Assembly (NCBI RefSeq): GCF_963169125.1
Contig: NC_084802.1
Coordinates: 15,190,896-15,254,895 of the forward strand
Direction: 5' to 3'
Length of the DNA stretch: 64,000 nucleotides
From: Humulus lupulus
Taxonomy: Eukaryota; Streptophyta; Magnoliopsida; Rosales; Cannabaceae
Every line of letters begins with the position of its first letter. Within the stretch, counting starts at the first letter, position 1. Of the stretch, positions 35,363-46,918 are shown one piece after another. The notes under the pieces were generated by a model. It searched no databases, was not told where the DNA came from, and saw only the letters and a program-made list of their open reading frames with translations. Made by a program: the position numbers and the translations under genes.

Positions 35363-37852
35363 ATGGCTGCTGCAAGTAACCCCAATATAGGTGAGCGACC
35401 AATGCCCAATATACCTGAGGAAATTCCTCATGTTGAGGATTACCCACGACGGCTTGGGAAGCAACCTATGATGGATCTCGATCCTGAAGAAAGGAATGAC
35501 TCATCCAACTCTCGAGGACCGCCTGCCCCCAGGTTTGACAAGGATATGTACTACAATCCTGAAAGGTATATTCCAATTGTGGAACTTGAAAACCGCCAAC
35601 TGTGCAAACAGTTGGTAGAAGCAACAAAGCACAATGAAGAGTTATCCAGACTGGCTGCTGATGCCCAGGCCCCTCCTCGAAGGCCTAAGGGACATCCTCG
35701 TGGGAGCACGACCACTAGGAGAGCGGAGAAGGCTCCGCCACCAGCACCCATCCCTGTTCAGCCAAGGCCCCAGAGGAGTAACCGGGCTGAGGGTACTGCC
35801 AACCCAACTGCAGAAGCACAAACACGAACGAGAAATAACCGAGCCCCCTCAGTGGCTCAGATCCAAAATCCTGATGCTGCGCAGAACGACCCAGAGCCTG
35901 ATCGAGATAATCTGGGACCATCTAGGCCCAACAATGGGAGACAGCCACCATCTCCCATAAGACACCCACCATCACCAATAAGGCACCCCTCGCCAGTTTA
36001 GGAGGTTCCACGACCTACACATCGAGATAGGAATCAACGAGCTAGGCATGAACAGGGAAATGAAGGAGAAGCTACTCGAGATCGCAGGGCTCCTCAGCCT
36101 ACAAGAAGCCAAATGTCACGATCACAAACTGCTGGGATAAGGAGGCCATCAGGGGACCCTTCTCATAATAATCGAGCAACGAGCTATGTAAGTGAAAGCT
36201 CGTATTACACTAGGTCCGTGAGCATTTACAACAAGGAACCAATGAATGTCTGGAACCGAGGAGACCACCTTGATCTGTGGGAACACTTAAACCACAATCA
36301 GGGACATGACAATCCCCCAAACCCAGATCTATGAGACCATCTAAATGGCCGCAAACAGCCAGTTTACAATCTTGCACTGAGACAGGGAGCTGGAGTTGTT
36401 ATCAACGATAACGAGCCCCCTCAGGTTCAAGCTAGGCCTCCCGTAGATTTAGTCCAAGAAAAGATTGAACAATTGGAGAGACCATTCAAGCTCTTATAGA
36501 ACGAGCGTAACCAGGAGAAGGATGAAGAGTTCGATGAGGATCTCGAGCCATTTGCCCTGCATATCTCCAACACCCCGTTTCCTCGGGGATTTAGAATTCC
36601 TCATGTCCCGTCATTTGATGGAAACTCAGATCCATATAACCATTTGAGCTTGTTCAACACTATCATGCGAGCCAGCAACATGGGTTACGAGCTCAGATGT
36701 ATATTGTTCCCAGCCACACTCACAAGACCAGCAAAAAACTGGTTTGAGAAGTTCAAAAGGCATTCAATTGTGTCTTGGGATCAATTGTCTAGGGACTTCA
36801 AAAAATTTAAAGCTATGGTTGGAATTAGGCCCGAGGCTTCAGCCTTGACCAATGTCCGACAGCAACAAAACGAATCACTAAAAGGTTACCATACAAAGTT
36901 TAACTTAGAAGTGGCTCGAGCTTGAGATGTCGACGATAGTGGTCATTTAATGGCAGTTTGAGCTGGCGTAATGCCAGGAAGTCCCCTCTGGGAAGACTTA
37001 CAAAGGAAACCTGTCAGGTCTTTAACCGAGTTCAATCGAAGAGCCCATAGGTTTGTCAATGTAGAAGAGGCGAGATCAGTGCTGAACATGACCTCCCAGC
37101 CCATAACTACAATGACAAACACGAACTCTTCTTTGACCTCGGCAGACCCCTCAACTTCGAAACCCCCCGGGGACAAACCTTCCAGAAGGAAGAAAAACGA
37201 AGGGAATAACCCTGAGGCAGATGGGGGAAAGAAGAAGAAAGGGGAAAGATACTTCTCCGTATACAAAGTGTATACCGAGCTCAATAAGTCTCAGGAGAAC
37301 ATCTACCTGGCTAATGAAAACCAGGTTCCATTCAGACGACCTAACCCCATGAGGAACCAAAAAGCAAAGAGAGATTCTAGTAAATACTGTAGATTTCACC
37401 GAGATATTGGACATACAACCGATGAGTGTCAACAGTTAAAAGACGAGATCGAAAGTTTGATCTCGAGGGGTCATTTCAGACAATACGTAAGAAACCGAAA
37501 CCCAAACCAGGCTTCCACCAGCCAAAGGGCAGCGGCTGCACCACTTGCCCAAAACAGTAACTCCCGAGCTTGGGAGGATGAGCGACCCCCTCCGATTGAT
37601 GGAGAAGATGTATTAAACATCTCGGGGGGACCCCATATCACAAGATCGGGCAGGAATGCCCAAAAGAGATATGTAAATGAGCTCAAGACAGATGATGGTT
37701 CTCCCTACGAACCCAAACTAAGAGCTCCGAAACAACAAAGGGTTGAAACTCTACCCATAACCTTCACTGAAGAGGACGTATCTCATGTCCAGTTTCCCCA
37801 TAGAGACCCCCTGGTCATAACCCTCCATCTCGCGAACAAGAGGGTACACTGA
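35363..37852 (+). pseudogene. Element C gag (and start of protease), broken by stops
   Basis: One frame can be followed over the whole interval from ATG 35363 (MAAASNPNIGERPMPNIPEE). A Pro/Arg-rich N-terminal region is followed by the Tat gag core (FPRGFRIPHVPSFDGNSDPY near 36580, then the region to 36925) and a His/Cys motif CRFHRDIGHTTDEC at about 37390-37430. In-frame stops are at 35999 (TAG), 36332 (TGA), 36497 (TAG), 36923 (TGA), 36959 (TGA) and 37850 (TGA). All are explained by single C-to-T changes from CAG or CGA. The last stop lies at the start of the protease, whose active-site triad now reads DNESS (37862 on) where DNGSS is usual. There is no frameshift in gag itself. Confidence 0.88.
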
Positions 37853-39210
37853 GTCCTGATTGATAATGAAAGCTCGGTGAATATCCTCTATTAAGCCACT
37901 CTAGAAAAGATGAGACTCGCGCTTCACGACCTAAAAGCATGTGCAACCACGCTGTACGGTTTTTTAGGAAAAATGATTGCTTGTATGGGATCCATTTAAC
38001 TCCCTGTGACCTTGGGAGACTATCCAGTCTCTATAAACAATATGATGGAGTTCGTCGTGGTGGATCTCCCATCTGCCTACAATGTACTGCTCGGAAGACC
38101 CGTCCTAGTTGGGCTGGGACAGTATCATCTGTTGGACACTTGGCCATCAAGTTCTTGACTTCTAGTGGCCTTGGGACTCTGAAAGGGGACCAGCTTGTGG
38201 GTATGGAGTGTTATAGCATCTCCATTAGAGGAAAAAAGCAAACAAGTGCACAGGCACTTGTGATAATACAGAACAAGGAAGGGACGATCTTCGAGACAGA
38301 TGAAGAGATCGACCCCAGAATAGAGAAAAGGGCTGACCTTGAACCTCTAGAAGAGCTCGAGGAGGTCAAGCTCGAAGACCCCACGAAGATTATAAAGGTG
38401 GGTAAGAATCTTTCTGAAGAAGCAAAATAGCAATCAATTTGCTTCTTAAAAGAAAACCAGTATGTATTCGCATGGTCGCATTCATACATGGTGGGAATCA
38501 GTCCAAATATCATAAGTCGTGCACTTAACATCGACAAGAGCTTCCCCCCAAAGCGGCAAAAGCGAAGACTCCTAGACCACGACAGAAAGAAGGCCCTAAA
38601 GGAAGAAGTCGATAGGTTAAAGGCAAATCGATTCATACGAGATGCCTTCTATCCTGATTGGATTGCCAATCCAGTGTTGGTTCCAAAACCCAATGGAATG
38701 TGGCGAACTTGTATCGACTATTCCGACCTTAACAAGGCATGCCCCAAAGATTTTTTTCTCTTACCTTGGATCGATCAGCTCGTAGATGCCACATCAGGTC
38801 ACGGTCTCATGTCGTTCATGGACACCTATTATGGATATAACCAGATCACCATGCACGCACCAAACCAAGAGCATACAAGCTTTGTAACCAATAAGGGACT
38901 ATACTGCTACAATGTCATGCCTTTTGGGCTTAAAAACGCTGGAGCAACGTACCAAAGACTTGTGAACAGAATGTTCTCCGAGCAGATAGGTAATAACATG
39001 AAAGTTTATGTTGATGACATGCTACTCAAGTCTAAACATAATGATAACCATGTGGATGACCTCGCAGAATGCTTCGCCGTATTGCGAAAATATAACATGA
39101 AACTCAACCCACAAAAATGCTCTTTCAGAGTATCTTCAGGAAAGTTTCTAGGTTTCATAGTGAAAGCGCAAGGGATAGAGGTTAATCCTGACAAGATCAA
39201 GGCATTGATT
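37853..39210 (+). pseudogene. Element C protease and reverse transcriptase (N-terminal part)
   Basis: After the DNESS protease motif the frame shifts (about 37900-38130). The rest is readable from 38130 (GTLKGDQLVGMECYSI) to a stop at 38428. RT runs from 38488: LKANRFIRDAFYPDWIANPV, CIDYSDLNKACPKD, FMDTYYGYNQI, MPFGLKNAGATYQRLVNRMF, and the catalytic YVDDM with the Asp pair at 39013-39018. The usual Ser/Gly at FMDTYYGY positions is changed, a sign of decay. RT is cut at 39210 by solo LTR K, after the thumb motif GFIVKAQGIEVNPDKIKA. Confidence 0.88.
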
Positions 39211-41048
39211 TGCAGAGTCCCATGATGTTTACTTAGTTAGCTAGTTAGTAGTAGTTGTAGTATTTTAGATTTCGTGGATTTTGGTTCAAACTGGGACTTA
39301 GTTGGAAACTCCTAGCAATAGTTATGGATTTTATAAGTTTAGACTATAGTTTAAGAATATTAATTATAACATAAGGTTTGATTAATATTGCTGGTCCCAA
39401 ATATGATATTTATTATAACCTAAGGTTTAGATAGAGCCAATACGAATATGACACTTGTCTTAAGCATGATTATTAAGGAATTAGTATTTTGATGATAAAA
39501 TAAGGAAATATAAGCTTTAGTCTTTACCAGAAACTATTAGGGTCATAGTTTGACTCAGTTAGAGCAGTTATCCAACCTTAACTATGCTGAAAAAGTACAT
39601 TTACGTGTTTAAAATATTCACGTATGTCGATATATCGCAGCTTGGAGCCGATATATCGCCTGACGAAGAATGCGGAAAACACGTTGGCGTTGCACGATCG
39701 TATGAATGGAGGCTCGAGATTAGGGCAGAGCCGATATATCGCCACATAGGGGTGATATATCGCCCTAAGTAATTATTTTTTTGTTTTGTTTTTAATTTTT
39801 AAAGACCTACTTTTGAACATTTTGACCGAGTCTTCAGCCTCTGATTGACGAATATTCAATTATTTTCAATTTTATTCATTATTTTTATTCAAAGCCAAAA
39901 AGAAGATATTTATTCCTAGAACTCTATAAATAGGACCTAGTACCCAGCCCTTCCAGTCACTCTTCAGCTGTGATCAAACTCCAAGGTGCTAGTACTAACA
40001 TAGAGTGATAAACACTTGGGTTGGGAAAAAGCTTTCCCATTCTTAAGCTTTATAAAATACTTGGGAAGTGAGGTTTAGTGTATTTTGGTATTGGAGTTAG
40101 ACCAATCCATAAGGTCAACTAAGGTACTCTTATTCTTTAAGTTCAATCCTTTAAAACTCTTTAGTTTTCTTTAGTCCTTTTATTCAGATCCTAACTTTTT
40201 ATATTGGTTTTTGATTAGGCTCTTGAAGCTTAAAGATCTTCCTTGGTAAGTTTTTCTTTGAAGGTTTAGTTTTCACAATTATTCTTTACCCTTTAGGAAT
40301 ACTCACCATTTTTATTGCTGGTTTTAGGAGTGTTCCAAGTCCCGCATTGGCTCTCAAAAATCCCAGTTTTGGTAAGGAAAATATGATAGTTTTTATATGC
40401 TTGTATGTTATGATTATGCTATAATATGTTATGTTATGATATGTTATAGTATATATGTTATTGGGGCTTATAGTTGCTTAAATAACAAACCCCAACACTT
40501 TTATGTTCTTGGGGATTATAGTTGCTTAGTTAGCAAACCTCATTGTATTTTGAGGCTTATAGTTGCTTAGCTAGCAAACCCCAATATTCACCATGTACAT
40601 GGATTATAGTTAAGATATATGTTTTATAGTGTATGTTTTGTTATGATCTTATGTTTCCTTGCTGGGCATTAGGCTCATTCCTTTTTTTCTTTTTAGTGTG
40701 ATGCAGGAAAATAGATACAAAGGCGGAAGGATTCTTGGAAGCTTGGTGTGTGTGTTGAGGTGAATGGAGTGGATGGGCTGCGTGTCGATTCGAGGACGAC
40801 GTTATTTTTCTTTAGTCTCTTTAAATTATGTTTTTATGTATTTTCTGCATTTAGCTTTGTAAACAATTTCATTTAAAGTTATGTTTTATTTTAAAACAAT
40901 GAGCTCATTTATGTATTGATGTATTACAAATGTTACTTTAAAGTTTTCAATAAAGTTATGAATCTTTCTCATGTATGTTCTCTTCAAAGTAGTAGTTATG
41001 TCTAGTAAGGTTAATGATCTAAGTTTTAGAAATAGTTGGGTCATTACA
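39211..41048 (+). mobile_element. Solo LTR K (1838 bp), a diverged relative of the element A LTR
   Basis: TGCAGAGTCCCATGATG...GGGTCATTACA with exact TGATT duplications (39206-39210, 41049-41053). It shares with A the start, the TATA context (CTCTATAAATAGGACCTAGT), the intron signals (donor 40372 GTAAGGAAAA, acceptor ending 40706 after CTTGCTGGGCATTAGGCTCA) and the GATATATCG motifs (39625-39765). Within the intron its own repeat, GGCTTATAGTTGCTTAGCTA...CAAACCCC, occurs three times (40465-40590). The 62-codon frame at 39584 is not a gene. Confidence 0.92.
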
Positions 41049-42115
41049 TGATTGATATTCCCTCACCTCGAAAGCATAAAGATGTCCAGAGTTTAACTGA
41101 ACGGATGGCGGCATTAAGTAGGTTTGTTTCAAAATCTATAGACTGTTGTCTCCCTTTCTTCAACCTTTTGAGAGGGGGTAAAAAGTTTGAATGGACAGAG
41201 GAATGCGAGCTTGCATTCCAGGATTGAAAGAAACATCTCGCAGAACCTCCGATCTTATTGAAGCCTATCACAGGAGAGGTCTTATACTTGTACCTTGCCA
41301 CTACCGAGCACGCCATTAGTGATGTGCTCGTCCGAGAAGACAAGAAGGTACAAAAACCAGTGTATTATGTTAGCAAAAGGTTACTGGGGGTAGAATCGAG
41401 ATACCCTTTAATGGAAAAACTGGCTCTCAGCCTGATCCACTCATCTGGAAAGCTCCGACCTTATTTCCAAGCATATCCTAAACATGTGTTAACTGATCAA
41501 CCACTGCGACAAGTTTTATCTAAACCAAAAGCCTCTGGAAGATTGTTAAAGTGGGTGGTTGAACTCGAATAGTTCGAGATCACATTTCACCCAAGAACAA
41601 CAATAAAGGGACAAGCCTTGGCGGATTTCATTGTATAATTTACTGGAGTATCTAACGACGAAGTTATAACCCCAGCCTGCGAGCTGTGGAAACTTTATGT
41701 CGACAGATCTTCCAACGAAAAATGGATTGGGTGCAGGTATCATATTGATCACTCTAGCGGGAAGTCGATTTCATTCCGCGTTAAGGTTCAACATTGAAGC
41801 GTCAAATAATGGAGTTGAATACTAAGAATTATTGGCAGGACTTTGAATAGCCAAGGAACTTGAAGCAAAGGCTATACACTGCTATAGTGATTCACAGTTA
41901 GTGGTCAACAAAATTTTAGGGGAATATGAAGCTCGTGGCATGAGGATGGCTGCGTATTTAGAGAAAGCCAAGGATGCACTCGGACAATTCGAGTTTTACG
42001 CTATAGAACAAGTTCCCTGAGAGCAAAATTCAAATGCAGACGCCTTAGCCAAGCTCGCTACAACCAACGAGGCCGACACACTGAACGTGGTCCCAATAGA
42101 ATTTCTATAGGACCC
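41049..42115 (+). pseudogene. Element C RNase H and second (archaeal-type) RNase H
   Basis: Resumes pol after solo LTR K. The RT connection (MAALSRFVSKSIDCCLPFF) and first RNase H (LYLATTEHAISDVLV, then YYVSKRLLGVESRYPLMEK, then HVLTDQPLRQVL) run to about 41570, followed by a stop (TAG, 41570-41572) and another at 41636. A second RNase H follows: LWKLYVDRSSNE (41687 on; the usual G of VDGSSN is R), then NNGVEY, CYSDSQLVVNKILGEY and NADALAKLA (ending about 42065). This extra domain is known from Tat-lineage elements. Several stops and at least one frameshift (about 41745) are present. Confidence 0.85.
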
Positions 42116-43074
42116 GAGTATCAGTGAGTCTGACGATGAAGATGTGTGTATGATTGACTCCCAACCGACCTGGATGACCCCAATAGTCGATTGCCTCGAA
42201 ACCGGCATTCTCCCAGCAGAACAGAACCGAGGCTCAGAAATTGATGTATCAGATCCCAAGATACACTATTATGGAGGGAAGGTTGTACCGAAGAGGATAT
42301 TCTATGCCACTACTCTGATGTGTAACTCCACCCAAGGCAAAGAAAATTCTGGAAGAAATTCATGAAGGATTTTGTGGAGATCACACTGGGGGCATAGTCT
42401 GTCCAAAAAAGTTATAAGACAAGGGTATTTCTAGCCCACGCTCAAAGAATACGCGTTCGAGTATGTCAAAAGATGTGATAAATGCCAACAATTTGCCTCG
42501 ATTCCACGAGCTCCACCAACCGAGCTCACCATGCTGACCTCCCCATGGCCATTTGCGGTATGGGGAATCAATCTCATAGGCTCATTACCAACAGGCAAAG
42601 GTGGAGTGAAGTATGTTGTGGTTGTGGTCAATTATTTTACAAAATGGACCGAGGCCGAACCCCTGGCGACAATTACCTTGAAAAAAGTTTTATACTTTGT
42701 GGTAAAAAACATTATCTATCAATACGGAATGCCCAGAAAGATAGTGTCAGACAATAGTACCCAGTTCGACAGTGATTTATTTACCCATTTCTGTGAAAAA
42801 AAATAGAATAATAAAAAGCTTCTCCTCCATCGCCCATCCCCAAAAAAATGGCCAGGTCGAAACGGTCAACAAAACCCTTAAAGGCTCCATGAAAAAAAGG
42901 GTGGAGGAGGCTAAAGGAAGATGGCCCAAGGAGTTACCCCAAGTTTTGTGGGCTTATCGAACTACAACTCGCACTTCCACAAGACATACTCGTTTCTCCC
43001 TATCATATGGATGCAAAGCCATGTTGCCAATTGAGGTTGAAATACCCACAATTCGGAGCCATGCGTATGATCAG
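42116..43074 (+). pseudogene. Element C integrase (zinc region and catalytic core)
   Basis: The His/Cys zinc region lies at about 42355-42490 (HEGFCGDHTGG, then KRCDKCQQFA), interrupted by a stop and frameshifts. The catalytic core is open at 42531-42806: WPFAVWGINLIGSLPTGKGG, FTKWTEAEPLATIT and SDNSTQFDSD. The first catalytic Asp is replaced by Asn (AAT at 42570-42572, where GIDLIG is expected). After a frameshift at about 42800 the Glu motif NGQVETVNKTLKG follows. Interrupted at 43074 by solo LTR E2. The enzyme is inactive as encoded. Confidence 0.85.
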
Positions 43075-45431
43075 TGTAATGCCCCGAATTCTCCAATGTG
43101 GTTTAATGGCGGGAATAGTAGGCTGGGAGGGCCATACTTGCTTAATTATGCCATTAAATGATATTATGCATGTATATGTGAATTATATTATAATATGATG
43201 TTAAATGCATGCATGTGGGTCCACATTTTAATTACAGGGGTGTGATGGTAATTTGGCCCGTTGAGGGTATAATTGTATATTTGTATGCATGTCAGTGATA
43301 TGTTGTAGAGACCACATTATAATGTGGGTTTGTTTGAGCAATTCGGCATGAGACGATCTTGGAATATTGATTAGCGCTCTAGTCACAACAGGTTTTAGTT
43401 CGGGGCTTGGGATGAGTCTCGGGGTGATTTTAATGATTAGAGCATTACCGGGAATTAAAGGGTAACGGGATATGAATTATTGGTGTTTGAGATTATTGAG
43501 AATAGCGGGAATTGGAGAGTGTTAATTATGATTAACGAGATAGGTGGAAAACACCAATTTTTCCCCTGGGAGCCTTTAGAAACCTTAAATTGACCTAGGG
43601 GTATAATGGTCATTTCACCCCTTGGATAGATATAACCATTTTTGAGCTGAAAGGAAAGAGGAAAACAGAGTATACTTGAAGCTTCTCCCGTACCCATCCG
43701 TTCTTCAGTTTTCTTTGTGATTTTTGAACCATTCTTGAGGATTCAAGCTTGGGAAGTAAGCCTTGGGAGTTTGGGAGTGTGTTCCTCCATTGAAGAGCAT
43801 CATAAGCAGAGCTTTGGGTAAGTTTCTAACCATTGGAATCCTTGGTTTGCCCTGTTTTAGTTCTGTTTTACAATTGAGATTCTTAGGTTGAGATCTTGGT
43901 TTTGTTGGGAGTTTTGGCTAGGGTTCTTATGGTTGTGATGTTTGGGGTGTGTTAGGATGGTTTTTGGGTTCATTTGGCATCAAAAATGGGATTTGGAAGC
44001 ATTGGAAACAAGTTGGGATCGAAGGAGATGAAGAAGGAGGTTTCAGGGGGCATCAGGTTTGGAGGTAGCGCTACAGCGCTACACAGGGGTCTTTTGGGCG
44101 TGTTGGGGGTTCTGAGTATAGCGCTGGGGCGCTAGGGATCAGCGCTACTCTGTTCCTTCAAAGTCCCGTTTTGAGTGTTTTTAAGGGTTTTTGACTTGGG
44201 GTTTCAATCCTTAAGGCCCGGGATCGAATCTACTCACCGTGTGGGCATGTTTCGAGGTCCCGAGAGTGGTGCTTAGGTTAAGACCCTATTGTTGTGGTTT
44301 CTCATTAATGGAGGTTATAATTGGTTGTGATTAGGTAACCGCTAAGGAATCAAAAGTCGATCGTTCTCAGGAGTCGTTCTTAATATTATTTCTAGCTCGA
44401 ATCAGAGGTAAGAAAAATGCACCCCATATGTGACATGCATAGTTATTCTTGAGGCATGTTGATTGTGTAAATGTGGACATGGATTGATTATCGAAAGCTT
44501 AGCAAATCTTGCTCACTTGTGCATGGTACTGAGTCATTAGTCAGATTTGGAAAAGGTGTCAGTATCAACTGTGAAGTTGTGACTCATTAGTCAGGTTCGG
44601 CAGTGGTACTGGGCACTGGTCACATAGGGTTGACTCATTAGTCAGGACGGCTTTAGCATATTCAGCGCAAGCCAATAAAGGTTAGATCTAATCGACATCT
44701 ACATTGAATGACTCAAAGAGCATTAATGTCAGACCGACCTCAAGTTCGATGAATATTATAAGCGCTTGTGTGGCTTACCCATCAGTCACTCATCTGTTAA
44801 GTTAGAGACTTACCTATCAGTCTCTCATCTGTGTAAGGCTAGTGGCTTACCCAGCAGCCACTCTTCTGTTTAAATTAGTGACTTGCTTGTCAGTCACTCA
44901 TAATGGTTTACTAGAACCTCAAGTGATATTCACTCATCTGTTAAAGAGCTATAAGCTCTATGTGATTATAATAATAATCATTTGATAATTTTTATATACA
45001 ATACTGTGTTTTCTTGCTGGGCTTTGGCTCATGGGTGCTATGTGGTGCAGGTAAAGGGAAAGAAAAGCTCACCCAGCCTTGAGTGGAGAGCTTAGGTGGT
45101 GATGTGTACATATGCGGCCGCTTGACCACCACGGCCAAGGAGTTCTCAGAGGAACTAGGGGGTTTACCCTATTTTTGCCGCTTAGGTCGGCGGGGTTTGT
45201 AATTTTGAAACTGTAATGACCTTTTTGAGTTGTAAATAACTTGTAAATGTTCTTGGGGGCCCATGAACTATTTTATGTATTAAATAAAACATATCCTTTC
45301 CTTTTTGTTGGTTTTCACCTTAACCTGTTAATGACACTTAGAACACGTTTTTAACCAAAGGACTCGGGTAGCGGGTCAAATTTCCGGTTCACTGTTCACC
45401 GTAACGGTTATGGGGTAACGAGGGCGTTACA
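43075..45431 (+). mobile_element. Solo LTR E2 (2357 bp)
   Basis: Same family as E1 and the LTR of F: TGTAATGCCCCGAATTCTCC...GGGCGTTACA, with exact ATCAG duplications (43070-43074, 45432-45436). Predicted intron: donor CAGAG|GTAAGA at 44408, acceptor TGGTGCAG|GTAAAG ending 45050, preceded by CTTGCTGGGCTTTGGCTCA. Repeats inside it (GTGGCTTACCxxxCAGxCACTC, 44760-44910) parallel those of E1. It splits the integrase of element C. Confidence 0.92.
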
Positions 45432-45770
45432 ATCAGACCTCAAACCAATCCCAGCTCGAAGAAAGTCTGGACCTTATTGAAGAAAGACGGGATGAAGCTT
45501 AACTGAAAAATGCCGCATATCAGCAACAAGCTACCCGATACTTCAATAAAAAGGTTTGAAATAGAAAATTTGGATTGGGAGACTTGGTATTAAGACATGT
45601 ATTCCTGGCTACAAGGGACCCATCTACTGGAGTACTCGGACCTAACTGGGAAGGACCTTACCAGATCGAGTCTATTATTCGACCTGGAGTATATAAATTG
45701 GCCAGATGAAACAGAGAATTAGTACCACGAGCTTGGAATGACGAACATCTACGACCTTACTATCAGTAGT
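45432..45770 (+). pseudogene. Element C integrase C-terminus
   Basis: The end of pol after solo LTR E2. Readable segments: SDLKPIPARRKSGPY-type start, AAYQQQATRYFNKKV, FGLGDLVLRHVFLATRDPST, LGPNWEGPYQIESIIRPGVY and the final PRAWNDEHLRPYYQ with the natural stop at about 45768. There are at least three internal stops (for example 45498 and 45706). The module is the usual Tat C-terminal GPY-like region; there is no chromodomain. Confidence 0.75.
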
Positions 45771-46918
45771 GTAGGAAGGATGCTTTTGGTGTAACCAAGC
45801 TTGTTTAATTTTCAGACTCTTTGTTAATAAAGTGTTCAACTTTGCTTAAAAGTTATTTGCTTTACTAAATGTTGTATTTTTTGCAAACTCTCTTAATTCA
45901 ATAACCTATGGTCATACTCATAGGATATTAAGGGGGTATCAGTGGTATACAATAATACCATTGGTTTAAAAAAATAAATAACATAGAATAAAAATGTATG
46001 GATGGTTAACGTGACATGAAAATATTGTATACACGTAAACTAACAAAAATGTCTGGATCATTAACTCGATATAGAAGTTATAAGTGTGTACGCGAGATAA
46101 AGTTGTCTAGATATAACTAGATACGCGAGCTAAGATGATCTGGACATAATCAGATTATCAAAACTATAAGTGTCTGGATATAACCAGATACGCGAGCTAA
46201 GATGATCTGGACATAACCAGATTATCAAAATTATAAGTTTCTGTATATGTCCAGATACGTGAGCTATATGATTGGGACATAACCAGATTACCAAAGTTAC
46301 AAGTGTATGGATTACAAACCAAACACGAGCTAAATAAGTTTGGAACAAACCAGCTAAAACTAATCGACAGAAAGTTGGAATATAAATAAACCTACTTCGA
46401 GATAAGTCGAGATCGAGGTTGGAATATTTTGAAAAAAGATAGTTTCAACCTCACAACCTTGGGGAGCTACTCGAGGAAGAGGAAAAGTGACTAGGAAAGA
46501 AGGATATAACTAAACTACCTATCTTACACGCCATATAAGTACTTTCGAGTGCATGGTAAAAGTAAGGTCCGACCTTGACAAATAACGAGATCAGACATGG
46601 ATACATCGAGTAAACTGTGCATGAATGCATTGAAACTCGAGCTTAAATCTGACAGATATGTTTGTATGAACAAACAGGCATAGAAGCAAACCTTTAATAT
46701 GAAATGCTTAAAATATTTCGACCTATAAATGTAAAGCAAAAATGTTAAAGTAAAAGCTTAATAAAGGATTTCGAGTAAAGAAAATCATATACATAAATAA
46801 CTGTCTAAATAAATATAAAATAGCCCTTAAACAAGCTGTAGATTGTCTTTGCCCTGAGGGCATTAAAAAAAAAGAGTATTACAAAAGTATTAATGGGCCG
46901 CAGCCATTGGCCTCGCTT
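45771..46918 (+). other. Spacer between integrase and antisense gene of element C
   Basis: Non-coding. It contains the 67-bp array at 46083-46330 and GA/CTCGAG-rich sequence. The antisense gene ends at its right edge, so the two transcription units converge here. Confidence 0.6.
46083..46330 (+). repeat. 67-bp tandem repeat in element C
   Basis: Three to four copies of a unit with GATACGCGAGCTAAGATGAT and CTGGACATAACCAGATTA. The ATACGxGAGC motif starts at 46121, 46188 and 46255, exactly 67 bp apart. Confidence 0.8.

Noticed and set aside
46083..46330. Possible CRISPR-like regular repeats
   Set aside because: Direct 67-bp tandem units without unique spacers, in a plant retrotransposon.
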